DNA of 64,000 nucleotides from Bacteroidia bacterium (GTDB lineage: Bacteria; Bacteroidota; Bacteroidia; Chitinophagales; Chitinophagaceae), in NCBI GenBank assembly GCA_030427635.1, contig JAUIBA010000010.1, positions 1 to 64,000 on the forward strand. Reading direction: 5' to 3'. Each line of letters starts with the position of its first letter. Position 1 is the first letter of the stretch. A model generated the notes under the pieces. That model saw nothing but the letters and a program-made list of their open reading frames with translations, ran no database searches and had not been told where the DNA came from. The translations under genes and the position numbers were made by a program. Positions 17,023 to 25,190 of the stretch are shown here, piece by piece.

Positions 17023-17148
17023 GTCATATTCTTATGCGCGTAACTGGGACCCCAATTCAACAGCCCTGCCTTGATGTTGAGTCGGGGGTGTACCCCCTAT
17101 TCACTAACACAGTTTTATTAAATCACTCATTAAAACCAGTTAATTTTT

Positions 17149-17547
17149 ATGGTACAAGTTGTTGGGTATAGCCTGAAGACCCCTAAAGACGGCAAGCCTT
17201 ATGTAGCCCTTGAGCTCGAAGGTGCAATTGAAATGATACAGTCACAGAACACAGGCAGGTTCTATGCGACGGTTAGACGCTGCACGGTGAGCAGTACCTT
17301 CGATGAATTGACTGCCGAGCGTATGGTAGGCAAGGAAATGGCAGGTAGTATAGAACGTGTTGCCTGTGAGCCTTATGACTTCACGGTACGGGAAACGGGC
17401 GAGGTCATCAAGATAGCATACCGTTGGGACTACCAGCCTGAAGGGCGCAGGAGGACATTTGCTGCACCAAAGGCCAAGGTGGAAGACCTATCTATCCCAC
17501 CAGAAATACCCGCTGAACTGCCAGTAGAAGAGCAGACAGCAGCATGA
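17149..17547 (+). CDS. Conserved 132-aa protein of recombination cassette
   Basis: The central pattern (MIQSQNTGRFYATVRRCTVSS, then a CEPYDF stretch) matches a family I know only as a short conserved protein encoded before the AAA ATPase and DUF3871 genes in Bacteroidota mobile regions. The predicted structure is mainly beta, with a disordered acidic and Pro-rich tail (residues about 105-132, IPPEIPAELPVEEQ). A beta-barrel core with an acidic tail recalls SSB-like proteins, but that is only a suggestion. The ATG at 17149 is preceded by an A/T-rich leader. Confidence 0.65.
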   Translation: MVQVVGYSLKTPKDGKPYVALELEGAIEMIQSQNTGRFYATVRRCTVSSTFDELTAERMVGKEMAGSIERVACEPYDFTVRETGEVIKIAYRWDYQPEGRRRTFAAPKAKVEDLSIPPEIPAELPVEEQTAA

Positions 17548-17585
17548 TAGCAATAGGGGCAGCGTAATGGCTGCCCTTACTTCTT

Positions 17586-17840
17586 TTACCAAGGTATGTA
17601 AACTGGACAATCTTCCATAACTACTGGTGGATTGTCGTGGAATAGGCAACTAGGTAGGCTGCCAATATTATCCTTCCATCCTTTTGGCAGCTTACTATTT
17701 GCCACTTTTTCAAACCCATCAATAATTCTTTGCCTGTTCTCAGGAAATACTGGAGGTTGAGTGAATTGTCTACACATCGCTTGCCCAGTTGAAGAGCATA
17801 CCAAACTAGCACAGTTCTTATTGATAATGATGGTTGCCAT
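17586..17840 (-). CDS. Small unknown protein, opposite strand, 84 aa
   Basis: The ATG at 17840 gives MATIIINKNCASLVCSSTGQ..., with five Cys residues and an ordered-looking C-terminal half (RIIDGFEKVANSKLPKGWKDNIG). It fills the gap between two rightward genes and is divergent from the ATPase gene with a 34-bp spacer. A TTG...TATTTTTA pair upstream could be its promoter. No family is recognised. Its composition looks like a real protein, not an antisense shadow, since it overlaps no other gene. Confidence 0.45.
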   Translation of the reverse strand: MATIIINKNCASLVCSSTGQAMCRQFTQPPVFPENRQRIIDGFEKVANSKLPKGWKDNIGSLPSCLFHDNPPVVMEDCPVYIPW

Positions 17841-17874
17841 GATACAATTTGTTTTACCCATAAAAATACACAGA

Positions 17875-18708
17875 ATGCAATTACAACAAGCATCACGTAA
17901 GAAGGCCAAGATAAAGCTCGGCCTACAGTCACCCTCAGGGGGTGGCAAAACAATGAGTGCCCTTCTGATTGCCTATGGTTTGTGCGGCAGTTGGGACAAA
18001 ATCGCTGTCATAGACACCGAGAACAGGAGCGCAGACTTATACGCCCATCTGGGCAGCTTCAAAACCCTGTCATTAGAGCCGCCCTATACGCCTGAACGGT
18101 ACATTGAGGGCATAGACATCTGCTTAGAGGCAGGCATCGAGACAATAATAATCGATAGCTCCTCTCACGAATGGGAATGCCTGTTGGACTATCATTCATC
18201 CTTGCAAGGCAATTCCTTTACGAACTGGGCCAAGGTTACACCAAGGCACGAGGCATTTGTAAACAAGGTGCTACAGTCCAATGCTCACTTCATTTGCACA
18301 ATGAGGAGCAAGGTTGACTACGTTCTGTCAGAGAAGAATGGCAAGCAGGTGCCTGAGAAAGTAGGGCTAAAGGCCGTGCAGCGGGACAATCTCGAATACG
18401 AATTTACATGCCTACTGGAGCTAAATATGCAGCACATGGCCAAAGCCTCTAAGGACAGGACAGGCTTGTTTACAGGTAAGCCTGAGTTCATCCCTACAAT
18501 AGCCACTGGCAAGGCAATAGCCGACTGGTGCAATCAGGGAGAAGAGCCGCCTATACCTATGACCTATGAACAAGTGCTACAGCTTGTTCGTGCCAGCCCA
18601 TCCATTGCAGAGCTCAATACACTGTATCAATCTCAGCCTAGGTTTCAACAAGTCCTCGGGCATGAATTCACAGCACGAAAGCAGAAATTGCTAACTGCTA
18701 AAGTGTAA
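17875..18708 (+). CDS. RecA/Sak4-like AAA ATPase
   Basis: A 277-aa P-loop protein. The ATG at 17875 starts MQLQQASRKKAKIKLGLQSPSG, the usual start of this family, with Walker A GGGKT at about residues 24-28 and Walker B in ETIIIDSSS. It resembles phage-type single-domain nucleotide-binding proteins (AAA_24 / Sak4-like), which support single-strand annealing or recombination. Here it is flanked by a small beta-rich protein and DUF3871, a recurring order in Bacteroidota mobile DNA. Role in DNA recombination is inferred from fold and neighbours. The last ~60 residues are a family-unknown tail. Confidence 0.75.
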   Translation: MQLQQASRKKAKIKLGLQSPSGGGKTMSALLIAYGLCGSWDKIAVIDTENRSADLYAHLGSFKTLSLEPPYTPERYIEGIDICLEAGIETIIIDSSSHEWECLLDYHSSLQGNSFTNWAKVTPRHEAFVNKVLQSNAHFICTMRSKVDYVLSEKNGKQVPEKVGLKAVQRDNLEYEFTCLLELNMQHMAKASKDRTGLFTGKPEFIPTIATGKAIADWCNQGEEPPIPMTYEQVLQLVRASPSIAELNTLYQSQPRFQQVLGHEFTARKQKLLTAKV

Positions 18709-18946
18709 TTGGCAGATACCGATAGAGAGGGTTACCCACAGCGCGGTCTTGTCTTGTCCTTACGTATGCTCTCACATGTCGAGCACACTCAGGACAGATA
18801 TGATTGGCATCATCAGGAATAACATCAATTGTCGTTGGATGAACCCTAACCATTGGGTTAGTCATTCCCATATTATCGTATGCTCTATTGACGACTTCAT
18901 TGATATTAAAGGCCGAAAAGCATGTGCAGTTTTGATGTTGTGGCAT
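18698..18946 (-). CDS. Small Cys-containing protein, opposite strand, 82 aa
   Basis: The ATG at 18946 gives MPQHQNCTCFSAFNINE..., with a CTC near the N-terminus and CPEC (about residues 51-54) in HICPECARHVRAYVRTRQ. The two cysteine pairs could form a small zinc site. It is tail-to-tail with the ATPase gene (11-bp overlap) and fills the gap before DUF3871. Like the 17586-17840 gene, it runs against the cassette. Function unknown. Confidence 0.45.
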   Translation of the reverse strand: MPQHQNCTCFSAFNINEVVNRAYDNMGMTNPMVRVHPTTIDVIPDDANHICPECARHVRAYVRTRQDRAVGNPLYRYLPITL

Positions 18947-19003
18947 ACCCCAAATTACTTCTTTTACCAAACAGTATTGTTAACCAACCAATCAATTCCT
19001 AAG

Positions 19004-19996
19004 ATGGAACTACAGACAGTAAACAAAGAGCCTGTACAGATAGGCGAAACTATTGCCGAAGTAATGGACGAAATGCAGTCGTCAGGCAAGGCATTCATAG
19101 AGGCCAACTCCATAGGCGGCAGCCTTCATGAGCTCAATAACAAGCACATCATCCCCGTCTTTGTGCGGGAGAATGAGCCAGCTATATCGCATGGAGAGTT
19201 TATAGATGCTACCATGCAGGCCGTAAGCGGTATATTCAAAGGCGAGACCATTCTACGCCCCAGTATCAGGCTTTCGCATCCCATCAAGGGTAGAATACCC
19301 GAGGCAAGGAACAAGCCCGCTAAGGAGCTATTAGACCACGAGAAAACCCTCTATTACGAGCGTATGGCCTTTCTGATAGAGTTGCCATCCATCACCAATG
19401 AGATAGAGGGCAATAGGCTCACTCTGACTATCGGAGGTGTGAAGGCGTACAATATGGATAGCCTTATGACCAAGAACTCCGAGCAACACTTCAAGGTGTT
19501 CATTGGATTCAAAAACCTCGTATGTACCAACCTCTGTGTCTCCACAGACGGCTACTTAAGTAACCTCAAGGTAAAGAGCATAGAAGCCCTCTACAATGCC
19601 ATAGAGATGCTGATAATGGAGTTTGATGCGGTACACACAGCAGACGAGCTTTCACGGTTCCAGCAGCATACCCTTACAGAGCAGCAGTTCGCCCAACTGG
19701 TAGGCAGGGCCCGAATGTACAAGCACATGCCTGATGGCGCAAAGCAGGGCATAATGGAGCTTGGCCTTGGTGATGCGCAGCTCAATGCGGTGTGTAGGGA
19801 CTACTACACGGACAATTCCTTCTGCTGTAATGCAGACGGTAGCATCAATCTGTGGCGACTGTACAACCTGCTTACAGGGGCTAATAAGAGCTCCTACATC
19901 GACAACTTCCTCGACCGCTCAGCCAATGCCTTCAACCTGACAAGGGAGCTCATGTATGCCCTACAGAATAAGTCTGAATGCTGGTACCTAAACTGA
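19004..19996 (+). CDS. DUF3871 family protein
   Basis: A 330-aa protein starting at the ATG at 19004. Features I associate with DUF3871 are the IPEAR block, LTIGGVKAYNMDSL, EQHFKVFIGFKNLVCTNLC and the C-terminal NAFNLTRELMYALQNKSECWYLN. The family is confined to Bacteroidota and commonly encoded on mobile elements; its function is not established. It resembles DUF932-type proteins of phages and plasmids in general layout. Its stop is 6 bp before the start of the next gene. Placement beside a Sak4-like ATPase suggests DNA metabolism (inference). Confidence 0.75.
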   Translation: MELQTVNKEPVQIGETIAEVMDEMQSSGKAFIEANSIGGSLHELNNKHIIPVFVRENEPAISHGEFIDATMQAVSGIFKGETILRPSIRLSHPIKGRIPEARNKPAKELLDHEKTLYYERMAFLIELPSITNEIEGNRLTLTIGGVKAYNMDSLMTKNSEQHFKVFIGFKNLVCTNLCVSTDGYLSNLKVKSIEALYNAIEMLIMEFDAVHTADELSRFQQHTLTEQQFAQLVGRARMYKHMPDGAKQGIMELGLGDAQLNAVCRDYYTDNSFCCNADGSINLWRLYNLLTGANKSSYIDNFLDRSANAFNLTRELMYALQNKSECWYLN

Positions 19997-20002
19997 TTGC
20001 GT

Positions 20003-20245
20003 ATGGAAGGCTATACCGTCAGTTATTGCGACCACAGCAGCATCCTTATAGTGAACTCCCTGGGGAAAATGCGGCAGTTGTACACGCCATTCCGAGTAGT
20101 GTGCAGGGACAATAACCTGGGTCTAAGCAAAGGAAGCTCCGTGTACATCGAGGAGGTGGCCTCTACCGAAAGGGATGGGCTGCTATTCATCACTAACACA
20201 GGCACCTACCCACATTCCTGCTTTACGATAGTTGCCAGTTTCTAA
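20003..20245 (+). CDS. Small unknown protein after DUF3871
   Basis: An 80-aa protein from the ATG at 20003, 6 bp after the DUF3871 stop. The sequence is beta-rich (YTVSYCDHSSILIVNS, VYIEEVASTERDGLLFIT) and ends in a hydrophobic SCFTIVASF. It is the last gene of the cassette and probably co-transcribed. No family recognised. Confidence 0.55.
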   Translation: MEGYTVSYCDHSSILIVNSLGKMRQLYTPFRVVCRDNNLGLSKGSSVYIEEVASTERDGLLFITNTGTYPHSCFTIVASF

Positions 20246-20957
20246 GCCTATAAACCTCACCTACTATGGCATAGTTTGGAGATCCATGCTCGGGCATTAA
20301 GCGCAGATGGCAGCGGAGAGTTGCGCTGTATTTTGTTATAGGCTATATAGGCGTAGGGCAGGGTGCACACAAACCTACGTTATGCCGAATTCTTTTGAGA
20401 AGGTCTTACCTCTCCATAATATCAAAGACCCCTGAAAACGAATGGAGCTGTTTGGGAGGACACCTTTTATCCATAAACCTAATAAGTGTACAAGATAGAA
20501 TGTGTCCTCTTGTCAGTTCAAGACCGTAAGAATCCGTCCTTTCAACCTGGGTGAAATCAAAGAGAAGCCGTATGAGGCAGCATGGTTGGGTGCTTGAACA
20601 TCTACATGTGTGGCCGAACTGCCGTCTGGTACAACATTTATCCCCCAATCTTAATAGGGACGTAGGATAAGGGCTGTACCAATGACCTCCTCTGATTGCA
20701 CCCAGGTTTCCACTACAGGGGAGTATAATTATTTTCATGCTCCCTATAGCGGTATGCAGATGATTTTTCGCCCCCTCATTTTTCACCGTCTAAACCATAG
20801 CATACGGGCTTGTATAGCAAACCGTAGCCTTGGCTAATGGCATGCTACAATCAAACGCAATTTCTTAACCAAGCATCAACAAGACACCCTCAAGACGAAC
20901 GTATAATGGGCAATCGGCTGAACTGTAACAGGTGAGGGGCCAGAGGCGATAGCCTCA
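20246..20957. other. Gene-free right end of the island
   Basis: No credible gene. The stretch holds dyad copy C (20628-20730). Next to the attachment core, a short inverted repeat pairs GTGAGG (20932-20937) with CCTCAC (20953-20958). A minus-strand frame at 20406-20786 crosses the dyad and is Cys/Arg-rich, so I treat it as spurious. Confidence 0.5.
20628..20730. repeat. Island dyad repeat, copy C
   Basis: The dyad at 20628-20680 has left arm GGTACAACATTTATCC and right arm GGATAAGGGCTGTACC, with CTTAATAGG in its core, as in copy B. A looser flank, cactacaggggagtataatt (20711-20730), shares GGGGAGTAT with copy A. Orientation matches copy A. It is the most diverged of the three. Confidence 0.5.
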
Positions 20958-20981
20958 CGAATCCCTCTCTCTCCGCCACCA
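20958..20981 (+). other. Attachment site: displaced tRNA-Ser-like 3' end
   Basis: The sequence CGAATCCCTCTCTCTCCGCC plus ACCA is what the T-loop, T-stem, acceptor strand and CCA of a tRNA-Ser (acceptor GGAGAGA or similar) look like. Nothing upstream in the window supplies the rest of a tRNA, and a terminator follows directly. This is the usual remnant left when an element integrates at a tRNA 3' end and rebuilds an intact tRNA at its other end. It therefore marks the right island junction. Confidence 0.6.
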
Positions 20982-20985
20982 AAAG

Positions 20986-21012
20986 CAAAAGCGTCCTATT
21001 CGGGCGCTTTTG
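20986..21012. terminator. Intrinsic terminator (bidirectional)
   Basis: CAAAAGCGTCC pairs with GGGCGCTTTTG around a TATTC loop, with T-rich sequence on both sides. It fits the terminator of the original tRNA gene and can also end the leftward sensor-kinase operon. Confidence 0.65.
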
Positions 21013-21036
21013 TTGTATTGGGGAACCCTGATGAAA

Positions 21037-24000
21037 TTAGAGAGTTCTCAGGTGGGTTATTGCCCGTTGCACATTGGAAATGATCCTTTTTACATAAGTG
21101 CTTATTAGCTCTTTACTAATGGGGACATCCTTCATGTTATCCAGTTCTTCAAGACATTGCTCTAAGTTGGGGATACCCATTATTCCTACCGAAGTTTTGA
21201 TACGGTGAGCCAGAAATGCTACGGCTTCTAAATCACCATTGTTATCCGCTTTTTCCAGTTGCTCCAGCAGTGGAGGGGTTTTCTCCAGGAATAGCTCAGT
21301 CATTTTGGTTACAAAAGCATCTTCTCCTCTGGCAATGTCATGTAGCTTACTCAGGTTCACCGGAGCAGTGTCTGTTTCATCCTCTTTTTCTGATGATATA
21401 TTCAGCGTAGCAGAGGCATCCCGTCCCAGCCATTTTCCGGTAAGTTGCACCAGACGGGTTTCAGTGAATGGTTTGGATATGAAGTCATTCATGCCGGCAT
21501 TGAGACATTGCTCTTCCTGCTGTTTTTGTGCATTTGCAGTGAGTGCTATAATAGGCACACTGCTATTAATATAGCTGCGTATGTATCTGGTCGCCTCTAT
21601 GCCATCTTTTACAGGCATCTGTACATCCATAAGCACAAGGTCAAAGGAGTCTTTCAGCATAAGGTCTATTGCAATGCTCCCATTTTCTGCCTCTGTAACT
21701 TCAGCGCCATAATCAGTCAGGATAGCAGTGGCAAGTACCCTGTTCAGCTCATTGTCCTCTACCAGCAGTATATGCTTTCCTTTCAGTATCTGAGTATCTG
21801 TATTGCCATAACGTGTCTGTGGTATGTCGGTATCTTTACCACAGTCAAATCGCAAGTTGAATGAAATTGTTGTTCCCTTATTTTTTTCACTGGATACATG
21901 TATTGTACCACCCATTAGCTCTACCAGTTGCTTTATGATACTCATGCCAAGTCCGGTGCCACCATATCTTCTGGTAATGCTCTCATCTTCCTGAGAGAAT
22001 TTATCAAACAGATGTGTAATAAAGTCTGCACTCATTCCAATCCCTGTGTCGGATACCGTAAATCTGATCTCCTGCCTCTGTGTGCTATTGTGGAGCACCT
22101 TGCAGCTGATTGTAACCTTACCATTCTCCGTAAATTTTATTGAGTTACTCAGCAGGTTCATAAGTATCTGATTGATACGGTATGGGTCTCCAAGTAATAC
22201 TGGTGCTACAGAAATATCACGATCATATTGCAGTAATATTCCTTTCTCTTCTGCTCTGTGTCTGAGTATCTGCACTGCATTGTCTATGACTACGTTAAGA
22301 TGAAAGCCAATACGTTCTAAGGTTAGTTTGCCGGATTCTATTTTTGAGAAATCCAGCAGGTCGTTGATGATTACCAGCAGGTTGTTTGATGCTGTCTGTA
22401 TGTTATTCAGGAAGGCGCGTTGCTGAGGTTGCAGAGATGACTTGGATAGCAGACCTGATATGCCCAGTATTGCATTCATCGGAGTTCGTATCTCATGACT
22501 CATGTTGGCAAGGAATATCTCTTTGGCATGAGCAGAATGTTCTGCATCAGATTTTGCCTGTCTTAACTCCTCTTCCAGCATTTTCTGATGGGTAATATCC
22601 AGATGAATGCCGATAGTGCCTTTCAATGCTCCTGTATTATCATAAGATGGCGCACCACTTACCAGCCACCATTTCAGATTCCCTCTTTTGTCTTTGACCT
22701 TTATCTCATACGCGTCAGAAAGGCCATTTTTTCTACGTTCAATTACATTTTCACCATGTTCCTGATTCTCTCCTTTCAGGAACATTTGTATGGGGTTTTT
22801 ACCAATAACCTCATCCAGGTCGTATCCACTCATCTCGCAAAAGCTGTTATTGGCATACACTATAGTTTCAAAGTTGTCTACCTCCATCAATCCCAGATTC
22901 ATATTGGCAATGATGTTTCTATACTTTTCTTCACTTTTTTTCAGTGCCTTTTCCATCGTCATACGTTGTGTTACGTCCTGTGCAAATCCTATTACATATG
23001 GTTCTGTGCCTTGGTCTGTTACCAGATAATTCTGATAGAGCAGGTATATCCTGTCACCAGCCTTATTGTTTGCCAGCATTATCCCACTGGCTTTCCCGTT
23101 TTTCAGCAGTTCTCCCATGTACACCGACTGAAATTCTGCCTGGCGTTCCCGGGGCAGTATTTTGAAAAGAGGTGCTCCTATCAGCTCTGCTTCAGTATAT
23201 CCCAGTATATCACTTGATGCAGTGTTTACGTCTATTATTATGCCATGTAAATCATGGGTGCATATGAGTGCAAGGCTATTATTGAAAATGCTTTTGAAGC
23301 GGGCTTCACTGCGTTTTATCTGTTCCTCTATTTTTTTTCGCTCTGTAATATTGACGCCATATATAATCATGATATCCAGCTCACCCCGTTCATCAAATAC
23401 TGGTGATAGCACACGCAGGTGATACTCCACACTTCCATCTTTCGTTACTATCCTTTCTTCCTGTTCCAGCTTTTTCTTACTGCTTACCGCTTCAGCGAAG
23501 GCTTGCGCACGCATATCGGTAGCAGTTACCGGTCTGCCACGGTACGCTGCATATTCATCATCTGTTTTGCCTATAATCCATTGCCTTATGTCAGGATTTT
23601 TTATGGCATTGGGGTTTACAAACAGATAAGTTTTATTCTTGTCCAGTATCGCAATGTCAGCAGGTATCTCGTTCAGGATTCTTTCATAAAACATTTTCTG
23701 TCGCATGAGCTTTTGCTCAGACTCTGACATTTCCGATATATGCTTCTGCAGGGATGTAGCCATTTGCAGTATGTCAGAACTCAGGCTATCTTCATGTACG
23801 GTATTCTGAAGCGGGTTGAGGGTGTCTCTCAACGCAGCTATTGATGCTTCTTTTTCGGCCATCTCATCGCTGAGGCGTGTGTTAAGGTCTCTGTATTCTT
23901 CCTCACTTATTCTGAAAGCCCGTTCAGATAGCTCAAGGTCTCTGTCAAATGCATTGTATGAGTCATTTACAGCATTTATAAATGCGGCCAGTTCCTGTTT

Positions 24001-24063
24001 GTCCCTGCAGTCTGCTGGCAGGAATTTGTTAAGCTGACGCTCCAGTAGTTTATTCAGTTTCAT
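21037..24063 (-). CDS. Hybrid sensor histidine kinase (PAS x3-HisKA-HATPase-REC-Hpt)
   Basis: A 1008-aa hybrid kinase. An N-terminal coiled coil (about residues 1-115) is followed by three PAS domains (about 120-235, 245-370, 375-495). HisKA then carries the phospho-accepting His in NMSHEIRTPMN, followed by HATPase (TGLGMSIIKQLVELMGG), a receiver (LVEDNELNR, LMDVQMP) and a C-terminal Hpt (LAHRIKTSVG). No membrane segment is seen, so it should be cytoplasmic. Its start overlaps the FIST gene by 14 bp, suggesting that FIST supplies the signal. The Hpt domain could phosphorylate the sigma-54 regulator encoded in the same operon, or the receiver at 26736 (inference). Confidence 0.9.
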   Translation of the reverse strand: MKLNKLLERQLNKFLPADCRDKQELAAFINAVNDSYNAFDRDLELSERAFRISEEEYRDLNTRLSDEMAEKEASIAALRDTLNPLQNTVHEDSLSSDILQMATSLQKHISEMSESEQKLMRQKMFYERILNEIPADIAILDKNKTYLFVNPNAIKNPDIRQWIIGKTDDEYAAYRGRPVTATDMRAQAFAEAVSSKKKLEQEERIVTKDGSVEYHLRVLSPVFDERGELDIMIIYGVNITERKKIEEQIKRSEARFKSIFNNSLALICTHDLHGIIIDVNTASSDILGYTEAELIGAPLFKILPRERQAEFQSVYMGELLKNGKASGIMLANNKAGDRIYLLYQNYLVTDQGTEPYVIGFAQDVTQRMTMEKALKKSEEKYRNIIANMNLGLMEVDNFETIVYANNSFCEMSGYDLDEVIGKNPIQMFLKGENQEHGENVIERRKNGLSDAYEIKVKDKRGNLKWWLVSGAPSYDNTGALKGTIGIHLDITHQKMLEEELRQAKSDAEHSAHAKEIFLANMSHEIRTPMNAILGISGLLSKSSLQPQQRAFLNNIQTASNNLLVIINDLLDFSKIESGKLTLERIGFHLNVVIDNAVQILRHRAEEKGILLQYDRDISVAPVLLGDPYRINQILMNLLSNSIKFTENGKVTISCKVLHNSTQRQEIRFTVSDTGIGMSADFITHLFDKFSQEDESITRRYGGTGLGMSIIKQLVELMGGTIHVSSEKNKGTTISFNLRFDCGKDTDIPQTRYGNTDTQILKGKHILLVEDNELNRVLATAILTDYGAEVTEAENGSIAIDLMLKDSFDLVLMDVQMPVKDGIEATRYIRSYINSSVPIIALTANAQKQQEEQCLNAGMNDFISKPFTETRLVQLTGKWLGRDASATLNISSEKEDETDTAPVNLSKLHDIARGEDAFVTKMTELFLEKTPPLLEQLEKADNNGDLEAVAFLAHRIKTSVGIMGIPNLEQCLEELDNMKDVPISKELISTYVKRIISNVQRAITHLRTL

Positions 24064-25189
24064 AGAATGTAGTTATAGTCATGGTTTGGTTATGAAGCAG
24101 GCATTCCCCGCCCGGCACCAGAGGTGATATTTCCCCGTAAGAGTAAAATCCGGTGAGCATTGTATGGCCACCAAATACATCATTTACCGCTTCTACCTCT
24201 TCTTCTGTGCGGCGGTCAAGTATCAGCTTTCTGCCTATACAGCTTACCAGTACTGCAAGTGCAGGCATATGTGGCCCAGAATACAGCGACTGTGATGCAG
24301 CACCTGATGCGGCAGCGGTAAGTTTGTCAAAGTTGGCACGCATAAACCGTACCTGTGCGCCTTCTGGTATGTCCCCTGCAAATGTCATGCTGCCTTCGCT
24401 GTCATCTATAGAGAGTATGGTGCGAACCACAGGTGCATCAGAGCCGGGTACGATGACTGAAAGCGGGAACAGCAATGCAGTTCCCGGTAATCCGTCAGCT
24501 TCAGGTCCCAGATACTTCCGGTATAAATCCAATGCTGGTTTCCCTTCTATTTCGTACAGCACATTATCTCTTGATCTGGTTACTGTTTTTTCCAGTCCGA
24601 AGACCTCCCATCCTCCCAGCGACCCATGACTTATATGAATGGCATCACCGTAAAACCCAATACCTGCTATGACCCCTTCTTCGGCAGCGCTGTTAAGCCC
24701 CACAAGGGTAGAGTGAAATGCTGCACCATCACCGGCCAGACCGCCTGTTATCAGCAGAGGCGTATTGGCATGATTTAGTCCTCTCACCAGTTCACTCCCG
24801 TTTACTTTACTCCCATCCGACAATACAAACAGATACCGTAAGCCCTCTGCAGGAAACAGATCTCGTAATGCTGCACCTGCTGCATAGCTACCTGTAAAGT
24901 CCGCTATATTTACGGCATGAGCATTCAGAGGGGTGTTATTCAGTTTTATGACTGTAATACTGGCAGTATCATCTACTACCTGAGTCCCCAATATCTCGCC
25001 TGCAGTAGAGCTCATAATGATATGAGCAGCAGGGTGTCTGGCCCGGAGCGTGTCATATAGTATACTATCTGCCAGCAATGACTTTGCAGCAAAGCATAAT
25101 ACAAGGGTTGCATTTGCTTCGTTGAATTCATCTCCGGATGAATGGCGTGTTAATGCCCCGTTTTGATACTGGTATAAGGATGTTTGCAT
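24050..25189 (-). CDS. FIST-domain sensor protein
   Basis: A 379-aa protein from the ATG at 25189, one base after the upstream stop. It has the FIST N and C domain pattern: TAGEI (HIIMSSTAGEILG), FVLSDGSKVNGSELVRGLN, ITGGLAGDGAAF, and C-terminal SCIGRKLIL...GFYSYGEISP. FIST proteins are thought to bind small ligands and feed two-component systems. It is encoded between the sigma-54 regulator and the hybrid kinase, overlapping the latter. The ligand is unknown. Confidence 0.85.
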   Translation of the reverse strand: MQTSLYQYQNGALTRHSSGDEFNEANATLVLCFAAKSLLADSILYDTLRARHPAAHIIMSSTAGEILGTQVVDDTASITVIKLNNTPLNAHAVNIADFTGSYAAGAALRDLFPAEGLRYLFVLSDGSKVNGSELVRGLNHANTPLLITGGLAGDGAAFHSTLVGLNSAAEEGVIAGIGFYGDAIHISHGSLGGWEVFGLEKTVTRSRDNVLYEIEGKPALDLYRKYLGPEADGLPGTALLFPLSVIVPGSDAPVVRTILSIDDSEGSMTFAGDIPEGAQVRFMRANFDKLTAAASGAASQSLYSGPHMPALAVLVSCIGRKLILDRRTEEEVEAVNDVFGGHTMLTGFYSYGEISPLVPGGECLLHNQTMTITTFYETE

Positions 25190-25190
25190 A

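Noticed and set aside
20406-20786. 126-aa minus-strand frame at the island's right end
   Set aside because: Runs through dyad copy C, is rich in Cys and Arg, and has no recognisable start signal.
20870-20981. A complete tRNA-Ser or tmRNA ending at 20981
   Set aside because: No matching 5' acceptor strand (GGAGAG) and no anticodon arm in the 110 bases upstream; only the 3' end is present.
22588-23217. 209-aa plus-strand frame inside the hybrid kinase
   Set aside because: Opposite to conserved PAS domains; Phe/His/Tyr-rich shadow.
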